Positions 8,400 to 20,201 of a DNA stretch of 64,000 nt are shown piece after piece. Within the stretch, counting starts at the first letter, position 1. Every line of letters begins with the position of its first letter. Under the pieces are notes generated by a model. The model ran no database searches and was not told the DNA's origin. It saw only the letters and a list, made by a program, of their open reading frames with translations. The DNA is from Sphingobacterium sp. lm-10 (GTDB lineage Bacteria > Bacteroidota > Bacteroidia > Sphingobacteriales > Sphingobacteriaceae). The stretch covers positions 620,001-684,000 of the forward strand of contig NZ_JAMJWC010000001.1 in NCBI RefSeq assembly GCF_023554555.1. The letters are read 5' to 3'. A program made the translations under genes and the position numbers.

Positions 8400-9138
8400 C
8401 GCGTTCTGCATTAACTTGTATTCCTTGTTTCGTTAAAGATTCTATGTAAGCGATCAGGCCTTCGCGTACTCGTGTTGGCGTATCTACCCGATTTAGAGGG
8501 CTAGAAATACCTACTATATTATCTCCACCATTCGCGAGGTAATCATAGGTAACCAGTTTGTAAATTTTATTGCTCTCGACCGCTTTGCCCTGTATTTTCA
8601 TCTCTACCAGTTGCTGATTCTTGATCTTGATAGACATGCCCGCGACCGGTTGTCCATTAGACTTCGCAATAAATTTACCGAGTGTCAACAGATCTTCTCC
8701 TTTTAGTGTGAGTACGGTCAAGAAATTTTCAAAAGGCATCAATTCAAAGACTTTGCCTACTTGGATATCTCCCTGAGCAATGTCTACGCGGATGCCATAC
8801 TTGGTGCCTAACGAGCAGGAAACCTCTGGATCTAGTCCCTGTCCAAGAGCGAGCAACGCATCTGCAAAAAAGTTGCCTCCTAAGCTCTGTCCATCAGTTG
8901 GAGAGCGGGGAAGCATCTGTGCTGCCTGACCAATGACCGTATCCATTTGCGCTTGCAACCGTTGTTTGTAGGGCGCAATATAATTGGTGATACTGGAATC
9001 TGGCTCTATTTGCTGATCTATAGCAAATTTTGTGGGCTCATAGTTGTTTTTTTGCCAATGAGCGGTCTTACAGGCGCTGAGAGCCAGTAAAAGCGACATC
9101 CCATAAGGCACGAAGATTCTAAATGAAAAATATGTCAT
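8374..9138 (-). CDS. Lipoprotein with 5'-nucleotidase C-terminal domain
   Basis: Substrate-binding half of a split 5'-nucleotidase. After a signal peptide with lipobox LSAC the protein carries the 5_nucleotid_C fold: LGGNFFADALL (nucleoside-site region), FEVMPF-like FELMPFENFLTVLTLKG, and YDYLANGGDN, which corresponds to the substrate-stacking loop of UshA relatives. There is no metallophosphatase motif. It is encoded directly upstream of the catalytic half with overlapping reading frames, which argues for translational coupling and a stable pair. The order (C-domain first) is the reverse of that in fused proteins. I chose the ATG at 9138; the frame extends upstream only to a TTG at 9150. Confidence 0.87.
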   Translation of the reverse strand: MTYFSFRIFVPYGMSLLLALSACKTAHWQKNNYEPTKFAIDQQIEPDSSITNYIAPYKQRLQAQMDTVIGQAAQMLPRSPTDGQSLGGNFFADALLALGQGLDPEVSCSLGTKYGIRVDIAQGDIQVGKVFELMPFENFLTVLTLKGEDLLTLGKFIAKSNGQPVAGMSIKIKNQQLVEMKIQGKAVESNKIYKLVTYDYLANGGDNIVGISSPLNRVDTPTRVREGLIAYIESLTKQGIQVNAERDERIIIVQ

Positions 9139-9226
9139 GTTAAACTGCAATACGACAACAAAACTATTAAGAATTATCGATACAGGAGGCAGTACCTATG
9201 TTATTTTTACGCTAAATGAAGGTGTA

Positions 9227-10210
9227 TTATTGCACCAGTAGGTTACAGCCGCGAATATCACTATGGTCGAATCTTCCTAGGATTTCGAACCTACCATCAG
9301 TATGCAGCTTTCCTAAATCCTGCGTAGCAATAAATGCACAGGAATATAGGTTGGCCAGGTCAATTACGTTGATCGCTCCGGTCTGCCGATTGTGTAATAG
9401 TGTAAGCGGATCGTTGGTATCCCGAATCAACACTTTCATCCACGGAGGAGTCTGGAAGATACCATCTTGTATGGCATAAGCCTGGCTCAGCAATTCGGTC
9501 ATCCCATATTCTGAATGCACCTGTGGTACGCCAAATCCATCTTTCAATATTTCGTGTAACTCATGGCGAATCATCTCCTTGCGTCGACCTTTCATGCCCC
9601 CAGTTTCCATCACGATCAATTCTGGAAATTGCACCGGATAGGAGGCAATGAAATCCAACAACGCATAGGTAACTCCGAAAAGGATTGTCTTTACACCTTT
9701 TTGCTGCAGTGTGATTAGGGTCTGGAATAGGCTCTGATGATCAGCTAAAAAATAACCACTTTCCGGTACGTTACTTTGGGAAATAAGATCATTGACCATG
9801 TAGATCAAAGAAGACCCTTCTCGTTCCTGATAAGACGGTAACAGGGCTAGAATAGCACTATCCGAAGGATCACCATAACTCATCTGAAACGCTTGATTGT
9901 AGCTCTTTTCGTACAAAGAGGGATCCGTTACAAAATGCTTGCTAGTGACAGATCCGGTAGTGCCTGAACTCTGAAAAGTGAGAATAGCTTCCTGGTCGTC
10001 GACAAGGACATTTTGCGTCTTAAAAAACTCAATGGGTAGAAATGGGATGTCTGTATAATGTTGAACATCGGATACATTTCTACCCAAATAGGCTATATAT
10101 TTTCTGTAGACAGCTACGTGAGTAGCCTGAAAGCGAAATATGGATAACGCTAATGCATTAAATGCAGCTTCATCTTGAATAGTGAATATAGCGTTCGCCT
10201 CCAGCAACAT
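9227..10210 (-). CDS. LuxE/PaaK-like acyl-activating enzyme
   Basis: Adenylate-forming protein resembling LuxE acyl-protein synthetase and phenylacetate-CoA ligases. Visible marks are the phosphate-binding loop FQSSGTTGSVTSKH (about 80-93), the METGGMKGRRKEM segment (about 197-209), and SEYGMTELLSQAY (about 228-240), which is the aromatic/Glu motif closing the active site. At 327 residues it lacks the full C-terminal lid of acyl-CoA ligases, as LuxE does. It lies 14 bases after fabG on the same strand, so both are probably co-transcribed; the acyl acceptor is unknown. The ATG at 10210 (MLLEANAIF) is preferred, because longer starts overlap fabG and read non-conserved sequence. Confidence 0.8.
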   Translation of the reverse strand: MLLEANAIFTIQDEAAFNALALSIFRFQATHVAVYRKYIAYLGRNVSDVQHYTDIPFLPIEFFKTQNVLVDDQEAILTFQSSGTTGSVTSKHFVTDPSLYEKSYNQAFQMSYGDPSDSAILALLPSYQEREGSSLIYMVNDLISQSNVPESGYFLADHQSLFQTLITLQQKGVKTILFGVTYALLDFIASYPVQFPELIVMETGGMKGRRKEMIRHELHEILKDGFGVPQVHSEYGMTELLSQAYAIQDGIFQTPPWMKVLIRDTNDPLTLLHNRQTGAINVIDLANLYSCAFIATQDLGKLHTDGRFEILGRFDHSDIRGCNLLVQ

Positions 10211-10224
10211 ATTGTTGATATTTA

Positions 10225-10968
10225 CTACAACATTCCACCGTCTACAGCCAATACCTGGCCATTGACATAGCTGGATAGGTCTGAAGCGAGGAATAAACAA
10301 GCATTAGCTACTTCTTCTGTTTCGCCCGCACGTTTCATCGGAATACCTGCTTCCCAAGCAGATACCACTTTTTCATCCAGAATATCAGTCATCTCTGTAC
10401 GGATAAATCCTGGTGCAATGACGTTTGTACGAATGTTGCGAGAACCTAACTCTTTCGCAATAGATCTAGAGAAACCTATAATACCTGCTTTTGAAGCAGC
10501 GTAGTTAGATTGACCGGCATTTCCTTGTATACCAACTACAGAGCTCATATTGATGATAGATCCTTTGCGGCTTTTCATCATGACCTTTGTAGCAGCTTTT
10601 GTAATATTGAAAACCGATTTTAGGTTGATATCAATGACGTCATCCCAGTTTTCTTCTGACATTCGCATCAACAAAGCATCTTTCGTGATACCAGCGTTGT
10701 TTACAACAATATCTAACGTACCAAAGTCCGCTACGATATCTCCAATTAATTGCTCTGCTTCGTCGAATTTGGCAGCGTCTGAACGGTAACCTTTAATTTG
10801 TGTACCATATTCCTGCAACTCACTTTCCAATGCTAGCCCTTTTTCCACGGAAGAAAGGTAAGTGAATGCCACGTTAGCACCGTGTTGCGCGAATACTTCA
10901 GCGATTTTGCGGCCTATTCCTTTCGAGGCGCCAGTAATTAAAGCGGTTTTACCTGCAAGTAGTTTCAT
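10225..10968 (-). CDS. fabG: 3-oxoacyl-ACP reductase
   Basis: NADPH-dependent reductase of 3-ketoacyl-ACP in fatty acid elongation, short-chain dehydrogenase family. TGASKGIGRKIAE (13-25) binds the cofactor, NNAG (about 90-93) is the structural motif, and the catalytic S...YAASK (S about 143, Y156, K160) is intact. IAPGFIRTEMTD and the C-terminal NGQVLAVDGGML are typical of FabG itself. Length (247 aa) is standard. It is the first gene of a two-gene unit with the LuxE-like enzyme. Paralogues acting on other substrates look alike, so the exact pathway is likely rather than proven. Confidence 0.9.
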   Translation of the reverse strand: MKLLAGKTALITGASKGIGRKIAEVFAQHGANVAFTYLSSVEKGLALESELQEYGTQIKGYRSDAAKFDEAEQLIGDIVADFGTLDIVVNNAGITKDALLMRMSEENWDDVIDINLKSVFNITKAATKVMMKSRKGSIINMSSVVGIQGNAGQSNYAASKAGIIGFSRSIAKELGSRNIRTNVIAPGFIRTEMTDILDEKVVSAWEAGIPMKRAGETEEVANACLFLASDLSSYVNGQVLAVDGGML

Positions 10969-11215
10969 TTATGAAGATGTTTATTTTTTCTTTTGCATAG
11001 ATTAAACGCTATTTGGCGTTGTAAAATTGCAGGTGCAAAAATGTTAAATAATTGTTGTAATCACAACTTAGCATCACAATGATCCTTTAATGACGGTGTT
11101 TCGTAGGTCCAGAGGTCGTTTAAAACTTGGCAGTGTAAACGGCAAGATGTTGGCAAATATGATATATAATGAAACATCTATGACAAATTCATTCGCCAAA
11201 TCATGGCTCAAATGT

Positions 11216-11223
11216 TAAATTTG
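11216..11223 (+). promoter_or_regulatory. -7 element of mqo
   Basis: TAAATTTG fits TAnnTTTG; TTCG at 11192-11195 is a one-mismatch -33 box at the right distance. Predicted leader of roughly 12 bases before the ATG at 11241. Confidence 0.5.
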
Positions 11224-11240
11224 CATCACACAAAATTAAA

Positions 11241-12734
11241 ATGGGTAAAAAGACGACAAAGACAGAAGTAGATGTTGTGTTGATCGGGGCGGGCATCATG
11301 AGCGCAACCTTGGGAACACTGATCCACGAGCTAAGTCCCGATATCACAATTGAGATTTTAGAACGATTGGATACCGTTGCAGCCGAAAGCTCAGATGCCT
11401 GGAATAATGCTGGCACCGGACATTCTGCCCTCTGTGAACTTAACTACACACCACAACGCCCCGATGGCTCTGTGGATATAAGTAAAGCGATCGCTATTGC
11501 CGAACAATATGAGGTATCAAAGCAATTTTGGTCGTATTTGGTCGAGCAAAATGTAATCAAGAATCCAGAAGAATTCATTCGTAGGGTACCGCATATGTCA
11601 GCCGTGTTTGGTGAGAAAGATAAGCAGTTCCTAAAGACCCGTTATGACGCATTGACGCAGCACAACTTGTTTAAAGGGATGGAATATGCAGAAGATAAAT
11701 CTGTATTGAACGATTGGATTCCCTTGATGATGGAAGATCGTGCAGCTGATGAACAAGTTGCCGCTACCAAAATGGACATTGGTACCGATGTAAACTTTGG
11801 AACGCTGACACGTGATCTGATCTCCTATTTGGATGATAAAGAAAATATTGCGCTTTCTAAAAGCCACGAGGTAAAAGATATTGAACGCTTGTCTGATGGT
11901 AGATGGGAAGTAGAAACCAAGGATCTGCAAACGGGCAATCGAAGAAAAATTAAGGCTAAGTTTGTTTTTATTGGAGCAGGCGGGCATTCATTGCTTTTGT
12001 TAGAGAAATCAGGAATACCAGAATCCAAAGGATACGGAGGTTTTCCGGTTGGAGGCCAGTGGTTACGTTGTACCAATGAGCAGGTTATTGCCCAGCATCA
12101 TGCCAAAGTATATGGAAAAGCGTCGGTGGGAGCACCACCCATGTCAGTACCACATTTGGATACACGGTATATAGATGGCAAGCAAGCATTGTTATTTGGA
12201 CCATATGCTGGATTTTCAACGAAATTTTTGAAAAAAGGTTCTTATTTTGATCTGCCGGCGTCCATCAAATTGTCCAATATTCGCCCTATGCTATCTGCAG
12301 GATTGGATAACCTTCCGCTTACTAAATACCTCATCACAGAAGTGATGAAGAAACCCAAAGATAAATTAGATGCATTAAAGCAGTTTTTGCCTACGGCAAA
12401 AATGGAAGATTGGGAGATTGAAAAGGCCGGTCAGCGCGTACAGGTGATCAAAAAACACCCGGTGCATGGTGGGATTTTAGAATTCGGTACCGAGGTGGTA
12501 TCTAGTGCAGACGGATCTATTGCTGCTCTTTTAGGTGCTTCACCAGGCGCTTCTACATCGGTAGCGGTAATGATCAATTTGTTGAAAAGGTGTTTCCCAG
12601 ATCGCGCGAAAGCAGATACGTACCGTACTAAATTGCGGACAATGATTCCATCTTGGGGTAAAAGTCTGAATGAGGATGCGGAGCTATGTGCTAGCACCCG
12701 TAAATGGACACACGATACACTGAAGCTTTACTAA
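11241..12734 (+). CDS. mqo: Malate:quinone oxidoreductase
   Basis: FAD-dependent peripheral membrane enzyme that oxidises malate to oxaloacetate and passes electrons to the quinone pool. The FAD-binding VVLIGAGIMSATLGTLI is at residues 13-29, followed by the family marks SSDAWNNAGTGHSALCELNYTP (about 50-71), FIGAGGHSLLLLEKSGI and GGFPVGGQWLRC. The C-terminal GASPGASTSVAVM and CFP segments are also typical. Length (497 aa) is normal. Monocistronic, with its own promoter and terminator. Confidence 0.96.
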   Translation: MGKKTTKTEVDVVLIGAGIMSATLGTLIHELSPDITIEILERLDTVAAESSDAWNNAGTGHSALCELNYTPQRPDGSVDISKAIAIAEQYEVSKQFWSYLVEQNVIKNPEEFIRRVPHMSAVFGEKDKQFLKTRYDALTQHNLFKGMEYAEDKSVLNDWIPLMMEDRAADEQVAATKMDIGTDVNFGTLTRDLISYLDDKENIALSKSHEVKDIERLSDGRWEVETKDLQTGNRRKIKAKFVFIGAGGHSLLLLEKSGIPESKGYGGFPVGGQWLRCTNEQVIAQHHAKVYGKASVGAPPMSVPHLDTRYIDGKQALLFGPYAGFSTKFLKKGSYFDLPASIKLSNIRPMLSAGLDNLPLTKYLITEVMKKPKDKLDALKQFLPTAKMEDWEIEKAGQRVQVIKKHPVHGGILEFGTEVVSSADGSIAALLGASPGASTSVAVMINLLKRCFPDRAKADTYRTKLRTMIPSWGKSLNEDAELCASTRKWTHDTLKLY

Positions 12735-12754
12735 GCGAATGCATAAAATTGGAG

Positions 12755-12777
12755 AGCCTGCTAGTCAGGCTTTTTTT
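12755..12777 (+). terminator. Terminator after mqo
   Basis: AGCCTG (12755-12760) and CAGGCT (12766-12771) form a 6-bp stem with a 5-base loop, followed by T to 12777. Confidence 0.75.
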
Positions 12778-12815
12778 GTATATACTAAACAACGATCATA
12801 TACATACTGACTAAT

Positions 12816-13436
12816 ATGGATATTGCTTCCTTCACCACATCATTAGCACAAGCTTTCGAGCAAACTTCCTGGGTTGAGCGCTTATCTGTACTGTTTGGAG
12901 TAAGTCAGGTTTTATTGTCTAAAAACAACAAAATTGCTAATTATCCCGTTGGTATTGTGGGTATTGTGCTAGGAATGGCCGCTTTATATGGAGCAAAGCT
13001 ATACGCCGAAATTCTTCTAAATGTTTACTATCTAGTGATGAGTCTGTACGGTTGGTGGTACTGGACTGCTAATCGCACGCAGGCCGAGCAACCTATTACT
13101 CGTGCCAATCGACGCGATTGGAGTATTGTCGGTGTGATTGTATTGGGAGGCTTTTTCATACTGTATTTGGCGTTGCGTTCGTTTACCGATTCAGATGTGC
13201 CCTTATGGGATGCCTGGGTATCTTGTACCGCCTGGGCAGGTATGTGGCTGCTGGCGCGAAGAAAGTTGGAGAATTGGCTCTTACTCAATTTGAGTAATCT
13301 CTTTGCAATACCTTTGCTCGTGCATAAAGAACTGTACTTATTTGCATTGCTCACCACATTCCTTTTTGTTATTGCTTTTGTAGGTTTCGCGAAATGGCGT
13401 CGCATTATGAAGACTCAAACACCCAAATATGCTTAG
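12816..13436 (+). CDS. pnuC: PnuC-type nicotinamide riboside (or related vitamin) transporter
   Basis: Small inner-membrane carrier of the PnuC family, moving nicotinamide riboside for NAD salvage. The 206-residue protein has about seven hydrophobic segments. SKNNKIANYPVGIVGIVLG (about 35-53), the YLVMSLYGWWYW helix (about 69-80) and NWLLLNLSNLFAIPLLVHKELY (about 151-172) match the substrate-binding helices of the family. In Bacteroidota some PnuC-like proteins carry thiamine (PnuT), usually behind a TPP riboswitch; the 80-base leader here is too short for one and shows none of its conserved boxes. The end overlaps the next gene by 8 bases. Confidence 0.87.
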   Translation: MDIASFTTSLAQAFEQTSWVERLSVLFGVSQVLLSKNNKIANYPVGIVGIVLGMAALYGAKLYAEILLNVYYLVMSLYGWWYWTANRTQAEQPITRANRRDWSIVGVIVLGGFFILYLALRSFTDSDVPLWDAWVSCTAWAGMWLLARRKLENWLLLNLSNLFAIPLLVHKELYLFALLTTFLFVIAFVGFAKWRRIMKTQTPKYA

Positions 13437-14499
13437 TGAAGATATTATTGAACTAATAGAAGAAAACGAAGCGTACTCGGCGAAAGCGGGTGTACTAAGC
13501 GATGTAGTACTAAAGATAGCTTTTGAAAAGCAGTGGTTCAATCTTTGGGTGCCAAAAGAATACGGTGGACTGGAGCTTGAGCTTGCAGACGGATGTCGTT
13601 TGCTGGAATCTTTAGCCTATTGGGATGGCTCCTTGGGTTGGACAGTAACTTTGTGCGCTGGTGCTAATATGTTTGCCGGATTTATTGATGTGGCTACCGC
13701 AAAGACCTTATTCCTTTCTGGAAATGTGTGTTTTGGAGGTAGTGGCCGAGCTTCTGGAAAAGCGATTCCAGTTCCAGGCGGCTATCAATTAACGGGCAGA
13801 TGGTCCTATGCTACCGGTGCACCGCACCTTAGTCACTTTACCTGCAATGCGGTCGTATTTTCCGGAGAAGATATAGCAGAAAATCAACAGGAGTTGGTAA
13901 AATCGTTCTTTGTGTCTCGAGAGCATGTTTTGATTGAAAATGACTGGCAAACATTTGGCCTGGAAGCTACCGCGAGTCATAGTTTTAGTATTCAGGATGC
14001 ATTTATACCTCAAGAACACTGTTTTGAGCTTAGTCCAAAGGCTGCTACACATACTAGCTTACTATTTCAATACCCATTCCTACCTTTCGCAGAATTTACG
14101 CTATTCGTCAATTATTTAGGCATGTTTTCGCGGTATACCGATTTAGTGCAAAAAAATTTTTATCTACGGGCAAAGGATGCCCTATGGCAGGAGAAGCACG
14201 GAAAACAACTTTTTAAACAATTGGATAGGGCACAACAATTTGCAGAACAAAGTAGAAAAAGAATCTATGAACTAATGGAAGAAACCTGGAGCAATCTATT
14301 GCGCGGAGATTACGAGTCCAACGCCATCCTATATTCATCCGTAGCGGCCTACACGAGGCAAGATCTGACCGTAATGAGATCCCACATGATGGATTTGCAT
14401 GTCAAATGCGGCATCTCGGCAGCGCAGTCAGATTCACCGCTGAATAGGGTATTTCGTAACTTTTTTACGGCTACGCAACATGCATTGCTACAATCTTAA
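13429..14499 (+). CDS. Acyl-CoA-dehydrogenase-fold flavoprotein
   Basis: Protein of the acyl-CoA dehydrogenase superfamily. Residues 35-50 (NLWVPKEYGGLELEL) and about 110-130 (GGYQLTGRWSYATGAPH) match the N-terminal and middle beta domains, which bind flavin. The C-terminal helical region is present but the catalytic glutamate and the QxxGGxG motif of ordinary acyl-CoA dehydrogenases are not visible. The segment GRWSYATGAPH also resembles group D flavin monooxygenases (HpaB/DszC type), so a hydroxylase that needs a flavin reductase is an alternative. It overlaps pnuC by 8 bases, suggesting co-translation, though a shared function is not obvious. Confidence 0.7.
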   Translation: MLSEDIIELIEENEAYSAKAGVLSDVVLKIAFEKQWFNLWVPKEYGGLELELADGCRLLESLAYWDGSLGWTVTLCAGANMFAGFIDVATAKTLFLSGNVCFGGSGRASGKAIPVPGGYQLTGRWSYATGAPHLSHFTCNAVVFSGEDIAENQQELVKSFFVSREHVLIENDWQTFGLEATASHSFSIQDAFIPQEHCFELSPKAATHTSLLFQYPFLPFAEFTLFVNYLGMFSRYTDLVQKNFYLRAKDALWQEKHGKQLFKQLDRAQQFAEQSRKRIYELMEETWSNLLRGDYESNAILYSSVAAYTRQDLTVMRSHMMDLHVKCGISAAQSDSPLNRVFRNFFTATQHALLQS

Positions 14500-14507
14500 A
14501 TCTTAGA

Positions 14508-14537
14508 CAAAAAAAAACTTAAACCGACAGGTTTAAG
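14508..14537 (-). terminator. Terminator of the 30-codon gene
   Basis: CTTAAACC (14518-14525) and GGTTTAAG (14530-14537) form an 8-bp stem with a 4-base loop. On the minus strand it is followed by nine T (14517-14509). No U-tract exists in the plus direction, so it serves the minus-strand unit. Confidence 0.75.
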
Positions 14538-14573
14538 CATCTATGATCCAAAGATCATCTGAGTTACGATTTA

Positions 14574-14666
14574 CTAATCCTCTAATGGATTCAAATCGTC
14601 TCCATCATACAGCCACTCCATAGGTTGTACGGGTTCCTGAAAAACTAATTCTTCATCTTTAATCAT
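14574..14666 (-). CDS. 30-residue acidic peptide, unknown
   Basis: I do not recognise this product. From the ATG at 14666-14664 the frame reads MIKDEELVFQEPVQPMEWLY and then DGDDLNPLED, closed by tandem stops TAG TAA. It has about ten acidic residues against one lysine, no signal peptide and no cysteine. Three things support expression. AAAAGGAGAATATC just before the ATG is a strong Shine-Dalgarno sequence, rare in this window. A terminator lies 37 bases past the stop on the same strand. A second short hairpin (14543-14558) sits in between. It could be a small regulatory or leader peptide, or the transcript could act as RNA; it is not within an obvious operon. Confidence 0.5.
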   Translation of the reverse strand: MIKDEELVFQEPVQPMEWLYDGDDLNPLED

Positions 14667-14794
14667 GATATTCTCCTTTTAATATGTTTAAAGTTAATTC
14701 ATATGCGTGTCTTAATTATCACGTAGATGTTATTTTATTGTTAATAGATTTTCGATAAGGTAGTTATTATGTGCCTTGTTGAAGCCATTTATTA

Positions 14795-15481
14795 CTATTC
14801 TTTTGGCTTAATAACCTGTACCATGCGATCACTAAAACTGGTGATATCAGATTTTAGACCCACCATCACGGTTAAAACATTCACCGGATTTCCTTGGATA
14901 TTTCTGAAATGATGCATGTAATCAAATTCTAAACCCAGATAAAAACCACGAAATTTATAATCCGAACCCACTCCAATCTTGACAGCCGGTGAGAAGCTAT
15001 AGATCTTCTCCATGCGAGAGCGCGAATTTCCTATACTATTGACACGGGATTCTACATCCAGCGCAAATGCTGGTCCAGCATAGGCATAAGTGTTTAGTCG
15101 ATTAACTTGCTTTCGTATACCACCAGCTAAGCTTAGTGCATAAATAGATGCCTGCCCATTCTCCAAAATTTGATTGTAATTCGGATCATCTATCAGTTGA
15201 TTGTAGCGAAAGGCCATCGTAAATAAGGTGGGGATCACAAAATAACGAGGATTACGCAGCGCGATATCCAAACCGATGCTTCCCGAAAATGCTTGTGGGG
15301 AGAGCGATTCTTTGGTTTTCCCGATTGGGAAAGCTAAGCCAGTACCCCCAAAATAATAAACTTTATTATAGTGTAGGGTGTCGGGGCCGGAATAATTTAT
15401 AATAGTGGTATCCGCTTTTTCCTGTGAATAAGCTTGTGCTATCGAGAGCAAAGCCACCAAAAACATCATTAATCTTTTCAT
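14795..15481 (-). CDS. Secreted outer-membrane beta-barrel-like protein
   Basis: Not assigned to a named family. A Sec signal peptide (MKRLMMFLVALLSIAQAYSQ) is followed by about 205 residues of alternating polar/hydrophobic strands. GGTGLAFPIG (about 45-54), FSGSIGLDIALRN, SIYALSLAGGIRK, YAYAGPAFALD and FYLGLEFDYMHHF look like successive transmembrane strands of an eight-stranded outer-membrane barrel (OmpA/OMP_b-brl type). The last strand region ends in VMVGLKSDI, followed by a short charged tail, not the usual terminal aromatic residue. It stands apart from wbqC by about 70 bases on the same strand. Confidence 0.6.
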   Translation of the reverse strand: MKRLMMFLVALLSIAQAYSQEKADTTIINYSGPDTLHYNKVYYFGGTGLAFPIGKTKESLSPQAFSGSIGLDIALRNPRYFVIPTLFTMAFRYNQLIDDPNYNQILENGQASIYALSLAGGIRKQVNRLNTYAYAGPAFALDVESRVNSIGNSRSRMEKIYSFSPAVKIGVGSDYKFRGFYLGLEFDYMHHFRNIQGNPVNVLTVMVGLKSDITSFSDRMVQVIKPKE

Positions 15482-15549
15482 GGGAAATGTAATTATAACC
15501 CAATTAACAAAGAATTAAGAGATAAAGTTTGAGTAAAATAATTTTTTAA

Positions 15550-16161
15550 TTATAGAAAGGATCGCGATTGCGGACCTTGGTTAAACAGCAGGTCTATAAT
15601 ACTTAAATTGGACACAAATCCAGTTTTTTCTTCGAACACTTGGTAGTACGGCTTTGGGTCTACCATTAAGCTTGGTTTCCGCGGAGTTGCAGCAATCCGC
15701 CAGTCCACAGGAGCGTCAATTTCTTTGACATAACTTTCGGATAAGGAGAGGTCACGATTGATTTTCAATAATCGTAATAGCAGGCTAAGCTGTTCCATAT
15801 GGTAATCTACTAAAAACTCGAACTTATCCTGATAGAATCGGGTGAAGTCATCCTCATAATATTCGAAGTAGGCAGAACTACGGTACGCCGTTTGTATGCT
15901 AAGCCAATGTAAGCGCTGCCAAGGATGATCATAATTGATACGGACGTCTTTGACTGGAACATGTACTTTCTTGCCATGCATTACAGGTACAATCAAATCC
16001 AATCCTCCGTTGGCGGTGCCAATCTGTGTGCGCGTTCTGTAGGTTTGTTTAGGAAAATGTTCATACTGCTCTATACAAATACCGCCTTTATGTTGATAAA
16101 TAGCCTGAAAATAGGAAACATTCGGAAGGTAAAAGGCGGGCAATAGTAATTGTTCTGTCAT
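15550..16161 (-). CDS. WbqC family protein
   Basis: Member of the WbqC family, whose genes occur in O-antigen and other polysaccharide clusters; the biochemical role is not settled. The N-terminal LLPAFYLPNVSYFQAIYQ (about 6-23), RTRTQIGTANGGLDLIVPV (about 42-60) and HPWQRLHWLSIQTAYRSSAYFEYY (about 78-101) are typical. Length (203 aa) is usual. It is divergent from the acyltransferase/glycosyltransferase pair at 16242-18142, which fits a cell-surface glycan or lipid setting. Confidence 0.85.
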   Translation of the reverse strand: MTEQLLLPAFYLPNVSYFQAIYQHKGGICIEQYEHFPKQTYRTRTQIGTANGGLDLIVPVMHGKKVHVPVKDVRINYDHPWQRLHWLSIQTAYRSSAYFEYYEDDFTRFYQDKFEFLVDYHMEQLSLLLRLLKINRDLSLSESYVKEIDAPVDWRIAATPRKPSLMVDPKPYYQVFEEKTGFVSNLSIIDLLFNQGPQSRSFL

Positions 16162-16241
16162 CGCTATAAATATCCAGTGTCAAGATGGGACAAAAGTAAG
16201 TTTATTTGAGGATATTTGCAGCTTATCTACGGACGTCTTTG

Positions 16242-17107
16242 ATGAAAGAAAGAATATTGGCGCTTGTTTTATATGTGATTTCCTTACTGCCATTTTGGAT
16301 ACTGTATCGTATTTCAGACTTGCTGTTCGTGTTGATCTATTATGTATTTGGGTATCGAAAGAAGGTGGTATTGGAGAATTTGCACAATTCCTTTCCAGAG
16401 AAATCCGAAGCGGAAATTCAAAAGATAGCACGCCGTTTTTTTCGGTATTTACCGGATATTATCGTAGAAACTGTTAAAGGTAAAAGCATATCTAGGAAGC
16501 AAGTAATGAAACGAGTGGAACTGCTTAATCCAGAGGTGGTTTACCAATATTTAGAGCAGGGGCGTGGCGTGATGGGTGTAACAGCGCACTACGGGAATTG
16601 GGAGCTGGGAATTCACCGTCTTGCAATAATGACTGAATTACCCAGGCTAGTAATCTACAAACCCTTGTCCGATAAATCATTTGGCAATGTACTGAATGCC
16701 ATTCGTAGCCGGTTTGGAGTCAGTATGGTGCCTATGAAGCAAATCCTGCGGCATTTGGTAAATCTAAAGAATCAGCCACAGGTCAGCATTTTTGTAGCCG
16801 ATCAAACGCCAGGATATCAGGACTCGGATTATTACACGAGTTTTTTAGGACAGGATACACTAGTTTTTACCGGCACAGAACGTATTGCGAAGTCAATGGA
16901 TCTACCGGTCGTATTTTTTGAAATCAAAAAAAAGGCGCGTCGTGGCTACTATTCGTGCAAATTTACAACGCTGGTGGAGCATCCTCGAGAATGCGCAGAC
17001 AGAGAAATTATACATAAACATACGGCTTTTACAGAGCAAATTATACGCAACGAACCTGCTTATTGGCTGTGGTCTCATCGGCGCTGGAAAAGGAAAAAAA
17101 GACAATA

Positions 17108-17108
<1 letters not shown>
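16242..17108 (+). CDS. Lysophospholipid/lipid A acyltransferase (LpxL/HtrB family)
   Basis: Membrane-bound acyltransferase that adds a secondary acyl chain to lipid A or a related lipid. An N-terminal hydrophobic anchor (about 6-36) is followed by the HX4(D/E) catalytic motif in TAHYGNWELG (His near 118, Glu near 123), then IYKPLSDKSFGNVLNAIRSRFG and FVADQTPG, which form the acceptor and second motif regions. The C-terminal PAYWLWSHRRWKR is a family hallmark. The start ATG at 16242 is chosen over a TTG at 16206. The stop overlaps the next ATG by one base (TAATG), so the glycosyltransferase is translationally coupled. Confidence 0.9.
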
Positions 17109-20192
<3,084 letters not shown>

Positions 20193-20201
20193 GTACAGAT
20201 A

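Noticed and set aside
12735..12815. Possible TPP or NAD-type riboswitch before pnuC
   Set aside because: The spacer is 81 bases, includes the mqo terminator, and contains none of the conserved riboswitch boxes.
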